Positions 1 to 7,657 of a DNA stretch of 64,000 bases are shown piece by piece. A program made the translations under genes and the position numbers. This stretch comes from an uncultured Bacilli bacterium (GTDB lineage Bacteria; Bacillota_I; Bacilli_A; RF39; UBA660). The DNA is taken from NCBI GenBank assembly GCA_934098705.1, contig CAKOPC010000001.1:1-64000 (forward strand). The letters run 5' to 3'. Position 1 is the first letter of the stretch, and each line of letters begins with the position of its first letter. The notes under the pieces are model-generated. The model did no database searches and was not told the DNA's origin. It saw only the letters and a list, made by a program, of their open reading frames with translations.

Positions 1-414
1 AATGTAAAAGAAGATGGAAAGGGTTTTGGAGCCTCAACAACAAATAGTGTATATGGTATATATGATATGGTAGGAGGACAACTTAGTCGTGTAATGGCAA
101 AATTAACATCATCTAAGAACAATATGAGTGAAGGTGGCTCGGGATTTACTGGTAGTGCTTTAGAAATTTTTAATGAAATAAATGAAGATAACAAGTATAT
201 TGATTATTATACATTTGATGATATATTTAAATCTTGTAATGGTAATTTTTGTGGAGACGAATTTATTAATAGAATATCAACATCTTTTACAACTAATTCA
301 TGGTTTAATAGAGGCGGTTCTATTGGAGGACTTGATACAACAATATTTGGAGGGACAAATTACGGTTATGGTAGTAGTGCTTGGGCTACTTTCATTGTTG
401 TAACAATAGATTAA
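1..414 (+). CDS. C-terminal part of a surface-type protein with a C-type-lectin/FGE-like end (partial)
   Basis: The reading frame is open from base 1, so the true start lies left of the window. The visible 137 residues include GIYDMVGG, a motif resembling the 'GlyAsnValTyrAspMet' region of formylglycine-generating-enzyme-like and C-type-lectin-like folds. The end, with SWFNRGG followed by a Gly/Ser/Tyr/Asn-rich tail, resembles the C-terminal lectin-like domain of secreted or phage-tail-type binding proteins. No catalytic role can be assigned. The gene ends with TAA and is followed by a weak hairpin and then a tRNA promoter. The product is probably extracellular, but its signal region is not in view. 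Confidence 0.6.
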   Translation, partial: NVKEDGKGFGASTTNSVYGIYDMVGGQLSRVMAKLTSSKNNMSEGGSGFTGSALEIFNEINEDNKYIDYYTFDDIFKSCNGNFCGDEFINRISTSFTTNSWFNRGGSIGGLDTTIFGGTNYGYGSSAWATFIVVTID

Positions 415-417
415 TCA

Positions 418-450
418 AAGCTTTTTCCTTAAAATATACAAAAAAGCTTC
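418..450 (+). terminator. Possible terminator of the left-edge gene
   Basis: AAGCTTTTT and AAAAAAGCTT form an imperfect hairpin just after the stop codon. The 3' arm runs into the -35 region of the following tRNA promoter. There is no clean U-run, so this is a weak call. Confidence 0.35.
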
Positions 451-476
451 ACATTTTATAACTTTTGTGATATAAT
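448..476 (+). promoter_or_regulatory. Sigma-A type promoter of tRNA-Lys
   Basis: TTCACA (448-453), a 17-base spacer and TATAAT (471-476) lie 12 bases upstream of the tRNA. Five of six -35 bases and all -10 bases match the consensus. Confidence 0.65.
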
Positions 477-488
477 TATATCACATGT

Positions 489-564
489 GGTTCCTTAGCT
501 CAGCTGGTAGAGCAACAGACTCTTAATCTGTGGGTCTAGGGTTCGAATCCCTAAGGAATCACCA
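489..564 (+). tRNA. tRNA-Lys (anticodon CTT)
   Basis: This is a full cloverleaf. The acceptor arm GGTTCCT pairs with AGGAATC, and the D arm contains AGCTCAGCTGGTAGAGC. The anticodon stem ACAGA/TCTGT holds the loop CTCTTAA, giving anticodon CTT for AAG. The T arm contains GGTTCGAATCC, and CCA is encoded in the DNA. It reads Lys AAG, a rare codon in this A-ending genome. Confidence 0.95.
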
Positions 565-609
565 TTTTTTTATGTAATAAAACATATAAATATATATAAG
601 GGGGATATT

Positions 610-969
610 ATGAAAAAGAAAAATTTGGATATGGAGCTTTATTTTAACATATTGGATAAGGAAAACTCTGGTAAAAAATTAACAAAAGAAGAAACAGTTT
701 TTGTAAGAGATGAAGAAAATATAGGGTATATTTATAGACATATTGATAAATATGTAACAAAAGAATTACATGATTTATCATTTTATGATGAACTTGGGGA
801 ATATTATTATCATATTCTAAAATATAATAATACATTTTATATGATTGCTCATGATGATTATGAAGATAAATATTCAATATGTCAATACTTAAACAAAAAA
901 AATAGAAATGACTCTATAAATGTGTGTGATGCTATAACATATCAAACAAATTTACAAAGAGTAAGATAA
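610..969 (+). CDS. Hypothetical 119-residue cytosolic protein
   Basis: A strong ribosome site (AAGGGGG, about 6 bases before ATG) and a downstream terminator support a real gene. The product is rich in Tyr, Asp, Lys and Asn. It has no signal peptide or membrane segment, and no motif I recognise. It stands alone between tRNA-Lys and a convergent gene. No function can be assigned. Confidence 0.65.
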   Translation: MKKKNLDMELYFNILDKENSGKKLTKEETVFVRDEENIGYIYRHIDKYVTKELHDLSFYDELGEYYYHILKYNNTFYMIAHDDYEDKYSICQYLNKKNRNDSINVCDAITYQTNLQRVR

Positions 970-970
970 T

Positions 971-1006
971 AAAAAGGGATAGTTTGCATTTAAACTATTC
1001 CTTTTT
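971..1006. terminator. Bidirectional terminator between convergent genes
   Basis: A long perfect-arm hairpin (AAAAAGGGATAGTTT, a short loop, AAACTATTCCTTTTT) lies between the stop of the 610-969 gene and the stop of the minus-strand transglutaminase-like gene. A/T runs on both sides let it serve both strands. Confidence 0.8.
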
Positions 1007-1895
1007 ATTTTGCTTCAAAATACACATTATAATCAAAATTATGTTCTTTATCATTAATACTTTCAAGTTTTAAAGTATTAATTAAAAACATATCTTTTAA
1101 AAGCATATTACTACCATCTGTTGTAACAGGATCATCAAATGTTAAATCAAGATGTAACCATTCGTTATTTATATAAACTAAGTTCCATATATGATTAGTA
1201 GAAGCAATCTTATAATTATTAATACCAAATCTATTTAAAAATAGTGCCATAGCATCAGTATAAGAAGAACAAATGCCAACGCCTCGTAATAAAATATCGG
1301 TTGCTTTACCATTTTTTGTATTACTATCATTTACATATTTGCTATTATTTATAATATAATCATGTATTATTTCTATCTTTGTTTTAGTACTCATATTATT
1401 ATTTATATTACTACTTATTATTTCATCTATTTTATTATTTAAACTAATAATATCATCATCACTATATTTTTTTACTGGCAGTATAGTAATTTCATCATCT
1501 TTAATCGAAGAGGTTAATAATGAAAAAGAGTTATAAGGATGCACGAAGTTATTTATATTTGAAATTATATTATTATCATCTAATATATCTTTAAAGTCAT
1601 CCACACATTTACTATATGAAGTATCACAGTAAAAGGTAAATTCATCTATTCCACTATTTATTATGGTATAAATAATATTTATAGTTTGCTCTTTACTTTT
1701 TGAGATAAAATCATCAGTTAAAGAAACATAATGATAATTATAATTTCTGGCATAACTATTATTAGTAATAGTAATTGTTAAGTTATTTAATTTTTCCTGT
1801 TTTATGAACTTTAAAATATCTGTCCTAAAATAATATACCGTAAGTGGTATAGCAATTAAAAATAAAGTAATAAGAATATTTTTTATTATCTTCAT
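1005..1895 (-). CDS. Membrane-anchored transglutaminase-like protein
   Basis: The 296-residue product has an N-terminal membrane segment (about residues 4-24), then an extracellular region ending in a transglutaminase-like core. The likely triad is Cys209 in GVGICSSY, His235 in NHIWN and Asp250 in HLDLTFDDP. These motifs are typical of microbial transglutaminase/peptidase-like (TGc) domains that act on proteins or cell-wall peptides outside the cell. The start is set at the second ATG because GGTGATC lies just before it; a longer form starting at 1907 would begin inside that ribosome site. The substrate is unknown. The gene is single and ends at a shared terminator. Confidence 0.75.
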   Translation of the reverse strand: MKIIKNILITLFLIAIPLTVYYFRTDILKFIKQEKLNNLTITITNNSYARNYNYHYVSLTDDFISKSKEQTINIIYTIINSGIDEFTFYCDTSYSKCVDDFKDILDDNNIISNINNFVHPYNSFSLLTSSIKDDEITILPVKKYSDDDIISLNNKIDEIISSNINNNMSTKTKIEIIHDYIINNSKYVNDSNTKNGKATDILLRGVGICSSYTDAMALFLNRFGINNYKIASTNHIWNLVYINNEWLHLDLTFDDPVTTDGSNMLLKDMFLINTLKLESINDKEHNFDYNVYFEAK

Positions 1896-1960
1896 AAAGA
1901 TCACCATCCTAAAACAATTATATCAAAAATTAAAAAAATAAAGTAGTCCAAAATTTCAAA

Positions 1961-2224
1961 CTACTTTATTTTATTTACAGCCTTCATAAGTTTTGATTTA
2001 TCTCTTGCAGCCTTATTTTTCTTAATTATTCCATTTTTTAAAGCTTTATCTATTCTTTTAACAGCATCTTTTAAATTATTTTCTGCATTAGTTAAGTTAC
2101 TATTTTTAATTTCCTTTTGAGTCTTTTTAATAGCAGTTCTCATTCCTGATAAATCTTCTCTATTAGAAATTCTTTTTTTAGCATCAGTTTTTACTCTTTT
2201 TTTAGCACTTTTAATATTTGGCAT
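1961..2224 (-). CDS. rpsT: 30S ribosomal protein S20
   Basis: The 87-residue basic protein starts MPNIKSAKKRVK and has the Lys/Arg-rich helical pattern of S20, which binds the 16S rRNA 5' domain and is needed for 30S assembly. The start is chosen by homology and by GAGGTG 6 bases before the ATG; a longer frame of nine extra residues lacks support. It is divergent from gpr. The rpsT-gpr-spoIIP neighbourhood matches the order known in Bacillus, except that rpsT is on the opposite strand to gpr. Confidence 0.93.
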   Translation of the reverse strand: MPNIKSAKKRVKTDAKKRISNREDLSGMRTAIKKTQKEIKNSNLTNAENNLKDAVKRIDKALKNGIIKKNKAARDKSKLMKAVNKIK

Positions 2225-2311
2225 CTTTTTCACCTCACTTTTTTTAATCAATATAATATTAACAAATATTTATAAAAAAAGCAAATAAAAAGTGTTAAAA
2301 TATCAACTTTT

Positions 2312-2341
2312 ACATGATTTTTTTATAAATATGCCATAATA
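2312..2341 (+). promoter_or_regulatory. Possible SigG-type promoter of gpr
   Basis: ACATG (2312-2316), 18 bases and CATAATA (2335-2341) resemble the forespore sigma-G pattern (GnATR, N18, CATnnTA). The -35 has one mismatch (A for G). The position, 18 bases upstream of the gpr start, and the known SigG control of gpr in Bacillus support it. Confidence 0.4.
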
Positions 2342-2358
2342 ATAAGGGTGATAATTTT

Positions 2359-3381
2359 ATGAATCAAGAAAAAGACCTTAGTAAATTTGATATAAGAACC
2401 GATCTTGTTTTAGATATGACACCTTTAGATAATCAAAAAACCTATATTAAAGATGATATAACTGTAACATCACTTTATCTTGATAATGATGATAAAAGCA
2501 TAGATAAAACAAGTGGATACTATACAACTATTTCTTTTAAAGATGTAACTGATACTAAAAATTATAATAGAGTAAAAGATATATTTATAAAAGAATTTAA
2601 AGCCATGTTAAAGAAAGAACATATTAAAAATAGTGATACTTGTATGGTAGTTGGGCTCGGCAATATAAAATCAACTCCTGACTCACTAGGTGTAAAAACA
2701 AGTGATGGAGTTATTATAACAAAACATATATATGATTTATATGGTACTTTAGAAGAAGGCTTTAGAATCACATCAAGATTTAATCCTGGAGTTATGGCAT
2801 CTTCTGGTATTGAAACAAGTGATGCCCTAAAAAGTATGATAGAGTTAGTTAATCCATCATTTATAGTTGTTATAGATGCACTTTCATCATCATCAGTTGA
2901 TAGGGTATGTAAAACAATTCAAATAACAAATGCAGGTATAAATCCAGGTTCTGGCGTTGGTAATAAAAGAAAAGAGATAAGCAAAGAAATAATAAAACGA
3001 CCTGTTATAGCGGTAGGAATACCAACTGTTGTATCAGCATCAACTATTGTAAGTGATACAATAAATTATATGGAGAAACATTTATCTTATAACATTAAAA
3101 ATAAAGATTCAAAAATTAATAAGCTTATACCATCATCTAAAATAAATTATTTAAAAGAACAAAATTTAAAACTGACAGATGAAGAAAAAAAGTATTACTT
3201 TGGTAAAATAGGTAGTTTAAATGATTATGAAATGAAAGAACTTGTAACATCAGTTTTAACTCCTATAGGTTATAATTTAATGGTAACACCAAAAGAAGTT
3301 GATTTTTTAATTGATACTTTAAGTAAATTACTAAGTGAAGGAATAAATAGCGTGTTACATCATCAAACGACAAAATATTAA
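2359..3381 (+). CDS. gpr: Germination protease GPR (spore SASP endopeptidase)
   Basis: The 340-residue protein starts the degradation of small acid-soluble DNA-binding proteins when spores germinate. The N-terminal block FDIRTDLVLDM matches the propeptide-processing region. The core carries the family signatures VVGLGNIKSTPDSLG, FNPGVMASSGIET, IDALSSSS and NAGINPGSGVGN, followed by VIAVGIPTVV. The length is close to the Bacillus protein (about 370). GGTGAT precedes the ATG. It is followed 41 bases later by spoIIP, the same order as in Bacillus, and is probably expressed in the forespore. It is direct evidence for a spore-forming lifestyle. Confidence 0.95.
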   Translation: MNQEKDLSKFDIRTDLVLDMTPLDNQKTYIKDDITVTSLYLDNDDKSIDKTSGYYTTISFKDVTDTKNYNRVKDIFIKEFKAMLKKEHIKNSDTCMVVGLGNIKSTPDSLGVKTSDGVIITKHIYDLYGTLEEGFRITSRFNPGVMASSGIETSDALKSMIELVNPSFIVVIDALSSSSVDRVCKTIQITNAGINPGSGVGNKRKEISKEIIKRPVIAVGIPTVVSASTIVSDTINYMEKHLSYNIKNKDSKINKLIPSSKINYLKEQNLKLTDEEKKYYFGKIGSLNDYEMKELVTSVLTPIGYNLMVTPKEVDFLIDTLSKLLSEGINSVLHHQTTKY

Positions 3382-3422
3382 AATATTATTTATTATACTT
3401 TTTATAAAGGAGAAAAGGTATA

Positions 3423-4241
3423 ATGAAAAAAATTATTGTTTTTAGTATTTTAATAATAACTTTTTATGTAGTATTTATAAAGTTTATAAATGATAACAAT
3501 ATATTAGATAATATAACGGAAAATGATACTTTAAGTGCCAAAGTAAATAACAATTATCTAAAAAATATAAGTAAAGTTTTAACCTATAAAAATAGTAATA
3601 ATATTTTTTATATGTTAAAGGGTAAAGAGTACAACTTAAAACCTTTAAATATAAGTGATGAACCTATTATCTATATTTATAATACTCATGATAAGGAATC
3701 TTATGATAATAGTAGTTTTACAGTTTATAATGCCTCTTTAGCACTTCAAAATATGTTAAAAGAATATGGTATAACATCTCTTGTTGAAGATATAAGTCCA
3801 ACTGACTTAGTAAAAAAATATAATGAAGATTATCCATCAACTTATACGCACTCTAAAGAAAATTTAATAAATGCTAAAAATAAATATCCCAGTTTAAAAT
3901 ATTTTATTGATTTTCATAGAGATGGAGTATCAAAAGATGTATCAACAGTAACTATAAATGGTATATCATATGCTAAACTTATGTTCTTTTTAGGTATGAA
4001 TCATAAAGATAGTGATAAAAATTATGCTTTAGTAAAAAGTTTAGAGGAAATAATAGATAAAAAGTATGAAGGTATTTTAAGAAAGACATTTATAAGGGAA
4101 GATGATGATTATAATCAAGATGTAAGCCCTAACTCCTTTTTAATAGAAGTGGGAGGAAATTACAATACTATAAATGAAGTATATAATTCCCTTAAAGTAT
4201 TATCATACGCTATATATACCTTTTTAGAGGGTAATTCATGA
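3423..4241 (+). CDS. spoIIP: Stage II sporulation protein P (peptidoglycan amidase)
   Basis: SpoIIP with SpoIID and SpoIIM digests septal peptidoglycan to drive forespore engulfment. The 272-residue product has an N-terminal membrane anchor (residues 3-20). The extracellular amidase domain has His89 (YNTHDKESY), His165 (IDFHRDG) and Glu242 (LIEVGGNYNT), the expected metal and catalytic residues, plus the family motif YNQDVSPNSFLIEVGG. It is shorter than Bacillus SpoIIP (about 400), mostly in the linker. An AAAGGAG site precedes the start. Its stop overlaps the next gene by four bases, indicating one transcript. Confidence 0.92.
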   Translation: MKKIIVFSILIITFYVVFIKFINDNNILDNITENDTLSAKVNNNYLKNISKVLTYKNSNNIFYMLKGKEYNLKPLNISDEPIIYIYNTHDKESYDNSSFTVYNASLALQNMLKEYGITSLVEDISPTDLVKKYNEDYPSTYTHSKENLINAKNKYPSLKYFIDFHRDGVSKDVSTVTINGISYAKLMFFLGMNHKDSDKNYALVKSLEEIIDKKYEGILRKTFIREDDDYNQDVSPNSFLIEVGGNYNTINEVYNSLKVLSYAIYTFLEGNS

Positions 4242-4555
4242 CAAAAAGAATAATAAAACTTATATTTTTATGTTTTCTATTTTTCTTTCTTATGCTTTTA
4301 TTTGCAAACAAAGCAGGTTTTTATGAAACAAAATTAAATAGGGCAAAAACATTAACTGAAGAACAAATAAAGGCTTTCGAGGAAGATATAAAAAATGGTA
4401 AAGAAATAAATATTAAAGACTATGTAATAAGTCAAAAAAACTATACTAATAAATTATCAAATGATATATATAAAGTATCTTTACGTTTAGAAAAGGGTAT
4501 TGATAAAACTATAAAACTTATCTTTAAATATGTAAATAATACTCTTGAAGACTAA
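4238..4555 (+). CDS. YqxA-like small membrane protein (DUF3679-type)
   Basis: The 105-residue protein has one N-terminal membrane helix (about residues 5-23) followed by a charged helical tail. In Bacillus yqxA, encoding a small protein of the same build, follows spoIIP, so the assignment rests on synteny plus architecture more than on sequence. The start overlaps the spoIIP stop (ATGA). The role is unknown, possibly linked to sporulation membranes. Confidence 0.55.
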   Translation: MTKRIIKLIFLCFLFFFLMLLFANKAGFYETKLNRAKTLTEEQIKAFEEDIKNGKEINIKDYVISQKNYTNKLSNDIYKVSLRLEKGIDKTIKLIFKYVNNTLED

Positions 4556-4557
4556 AT

Positions 4558-4592
4558 AAAAACACTTGCTAAATAATCTTAGTAAGTGTTTT
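4558..4592. terminator. Bidirectional terminator between yqxA-like gene and addA
   Basis: AAAACACTTGCTAA and TTAGTAAGTGTTTT form a long near-perfect hairpin, with A/T tracts on both sides, between two convergent genes. Confidence 0.8.
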
Positions 4593-7500
4593 ATTAGTTA
4601 ATGAATAAAGATAGATATTTATCTTTTTATTAGTTTTTTTACTTATATAATTTTTATATCCATTAAGTTGTTTAATATAAGCTTCATCATCTACATTTCT
4701 AAGTTTATAATCAACAATATCTATAAAAGTATCATGTTCTATCATTAAATCTATTATACCATGATAATAAGTATCATTATCATTATCAAAAAACTCATAT
4801 TCTTTATAAATAGTTGTATCTTTTAAATCTTTCATTATATTATTATTTAAAAGTCCTAAAACTATACTCTTAGAAAACTCATCAAGACTTTCTAAATTAG
4901 GACACTTAAAATCTATATCTTCAAGTACTTTATGCATAAGTTTTCCATAATTTATATCAAGGGCTTCCTTTTTAGTAATAATTTTATGCTGTTCTTTAGA
5001 AAAATGTTCCTTTTTTATAGTATCGTAATTTATCACATTATCATTTACATTTATTATATTACCATTTTTTATTCTTTCTAAATCATAATCCTTTTGAAAT
5101 CTATAATTTAAATTGATATTTGGTACATCTATATTTTTTATATAACAACTTACATAATCAAAGACACTATCTATAATATCTTTAAATGATTTATATTTTA
5201 TTCTTATATCATAATCTACAACATTTTCCTTGTCATAACTTATAATATCTTTTATATCCATACTATTTAATATAATCATCTTTTCTTTACTTCTTGTAAG
5301 AGCTACATAAAATAATCTTAGTTTTTCCCCAATTTCCTCATTTATATTTTTTTCTTTATATAAAACATTAACAAAAGTATTTCTAAAACCATTATAAAAA
5401 GCAGGAAGGATGATACCAAAATCTTTATCAAAACATATTCTTTCATTATATTCCATCATATTAAATTCCTTATAAAGTCCAGAGTAATAACATATTTTAT
5501 ATTCAAGTCCTTTTGATTTATGAATATTTGTTATAGTAACACTATCTGTATCACTTATAAATTCTTTAGTTACTAATTTTTCTCCATTATCTATTAAATA
5601 ATTAAAGTACTTATTAATCATATAGATATCTCCATTTATATTATTAATATTTTTAGCAATATCAAGAATATTATTTATAATACTAAGTCTATTTTTAATA
5701 TTATAAGTAGTTTTAATTCTTTCATAAAAAGAAAACTTATCAAGTATTTCTAAAATTATACTTCTATTATCTAAATAATCTATCATTTTACTTATTTCAT
5801 AACAATTTTTATATATTATATCATCAAATATCTTGTTATTTTTTATCTGTTTAAATATATAATCATCATCTAAATTATATAAATAACTTCTTGCAATACT
5901 TGTATAATAAAATTTTATTTTTTCATAATTTTTACGTTTTATATCTAAAATAAATGATAATATATTATTAATTAAAATAACTTCATCAAAAGATGTTATA
6001 TCATTATCTTTATATACATTAAGAGGAATATTTAAATAGTCAAATACTTTTTTATAAGTATCAAACGTAGATGTTCTATCCATAAGTATACAAAAGTCTT
6101 TATAAGTAATATCACGTAATTTATTTTTATCAAATACTTTATAATGATTATTTACTTTATCTTTTATATCACTTGCAATTATAAAACTTTCTATTTCTTC
6201 CAAACTATAATTATCATCTTTTTTATAATTATATATTTCTAAATTATTATTGTTACTTGTTTTACCATTTTCTATAAAGGAATTATTACCAAATATTAAT
6301 CTATGTTCTTCTTTATATCTTGCATTACCAAGTTTCATATCCATAATATGATCGAATATATTATTTATTGAATCAAGTACTTCATATCTTGATCTAAAGT
6401 TTTTATTTAAATCTATTTTAATACCACCATCATTATTTTTATATTTATCATATTTTATTTTAAATATGTTAGGATTAGCATTTCTAAAGCGATATATTGA
6501 TTGTTTTATATCCCCAACCATATAACAATTATTATTACAGATTAAGTTTATAAATTCCTCTTGTATATCACTTGTATCTTGATATTCATCAATCATTATC
6601 TCTTTAAACTTTAGTTTTATTTGTTGTTTTATATCATCATGTTCCTTAACAAGTTTAATAGCGAGTTTACTTATATCATTAAATGAATAGATATTATTTT
6701 TATCTTTATAATCTTTAACTCTTTTATTAAGTTCTATTAAAATATTTATTAAAACTTTATTATATTTTTCTGTGCTTTTATAATCATTTATTAACTCTTC
6801 ATAGGAAAGAGATGATAAAGTACTAATTTCACTTACTTTTTTATTTATACTTGTCTTTATATTTTTTAAATCCTCTAAAGAATTATTAGGTAGACGAGGT
6901 ATTGTAACACTTATATTATTTTTTATATCATCATAAGTTTTAGATGATAGTAATGGATTTAAAACAGTTTTTATTTTTTCATAGTAATTGCTATCTATAA
7001 AACTTAGTTTATGAAGTAAGTTTTCTATTGTTTTAATTTTATCATTTAAAATACCCATATATTTATTAAAGAAATTATTTATATTAGTTTCATTATAAAA
7101 GTAATCTATATAATTATTTAAATAATCTTCTTTAAAGCTTAATAAAGATAACTGATTATCTAAATATATTATTTTTTTTCTTAAAGGAACATCATTTTTT
7201 ACATTAAATGTTAAAACTAAATCTATAAAATCTTTATCATTTTTTCCATAAAATTCATTAAATATTTCATCCAAAATATCTATTTTTATCATCTTTATAA
7301 TACCTTCATCTGTAATATCTATTTTAGAAGGCAAATTTAAAACATAATAATATTTTTTAACAAGTCTTAGAAAAAAGCCATCAAATGTTGTGATATAGGA
7401 AGAATCAACCTTTAAAGCTTCATCTTTTAAATAGTCTACTTCTTCTATTTTCTTTTTTATTCTATCCATCATTTCCAAAGAGGCATTATTAGTAAAGGTT

Positions 7501-7655
7501 AAAAGTAATAGTTCATCTATATGAACTCCTTTTTTTAATTTTTCAATAACTCTTTCTGTAAGTACAGCTGTTTTACCAGAACCTGCTCCTGCAGAAAGTA
7601 AAATATTAGTGCCATCTAAAGTAATAGCTTTAATTTGTTCTTCTGTAAAATTCAT
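4569..7655 (-). CDS. addA: ATP-dependent helicase/nuclease subunit A
   Basis: AddA is the motor and 3'-strand nuclease of the AddAB complex, which resects double-strand breaks for RecA. In order: Walker A SAGAGSGKTA (about residues 21-30), Walker B IDEYQDTSD, motif III GDIKQSIYRFRNANP, motif V NIHKSKGLEY, and a C-terminal nuclease with GIIDLMIEHD and VDYK. At 1028 residues it is shorter than Bacillus AddA (about 1230). An AAAGGAGGG site precedes the ATG, which follows the addB stop by two bases, so the pair is co-transcribed. The upstream region holds a LexA-like box. Confidence 0.95.
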   Translation of the reverse strand: MNFTEEQIKAITLDGTNILLSAGAGSGKTAVLTERVIEKLKKGVHIDELLLLTFTNNASLEMMDRIKKKIEEVDYLKDEALKVDSSYITTFDGFFLRLVKKYYYVLNLPSKIDITDEGIIKMIKIDILDEIFNEFYGKNDKDFIDLVLTFNVKNDVPLRKKIIYLDNQLSLLSFKEDYLNNYIDYFYNETNINNFFNKYMGILNDKIKTIENLLHKLSFIDSNYYEKIKTVLNPLLSSKTYDDIKNNISVTIPRLPNNSLEDLKNIKTSINKKVSEISTLSSLSYEELINDYKSTEKYNKVLINILIELNKRVKDYKDKNNIYSFNDISKLAIKLVKEHDDIKQQIKLKFKEIMIDEYQDTSDIQEEFINLICNNNCYMVGDIKQSIYRFRNANPNIFKIKYDKYKNNDGGIKIDLNKNFRSRYEVLDSINNIFDHIMDMKLGNARYKEEHRLIFGNNSFIENGKTSNNNNLEIYNYKKDDNYSLEEIESFIIASDIKDKVNNHYKVFDKNKLRDITYKDFCILMDRTSTFDTYKKVFDYLNIPLNVYKDNDITSFDEVILINNILSFILDIKRKNYEKIKFYYTSIARSYLYNLDDDYIFKQIKNNKIFDDIIYKNCYEISKMIDYLDNRSIILEILDKFSFYERIKTTYNIKNRLSIINNILDIAKNINNINGDIYMINKYFNYLIDNGEKLVTKEFISDTDSVTITNIHKSKGLEYKICYYSGLYKEFNMMEYNERICFDKDFGIILPAFYNGFRNTFVNVLYKEKNINEEIGEKLRLFYVALTRSKEKMIILNSMDIKDIISYDKENVVDYDIRIKYKSFKDIIDSVFDYVSCYIKNIDVPNINLNYRFQKDYDLERIKNGNIINVNDNVINYDTIKKEHFSKEQHKIITKKEALDINYGKLMHKVLEDIDFKCPNLESLDEFSKSIVLGLLNNNIMKDLKDTTIYKEYEFFDNDNDTYYHGIIDLMIEHDTFIDIVDYKLRNVDDEAYIKQLNGYKNYISKKTNKKINIYLYSLTNKTLTKII

Positions 7656-7657
7656 TT

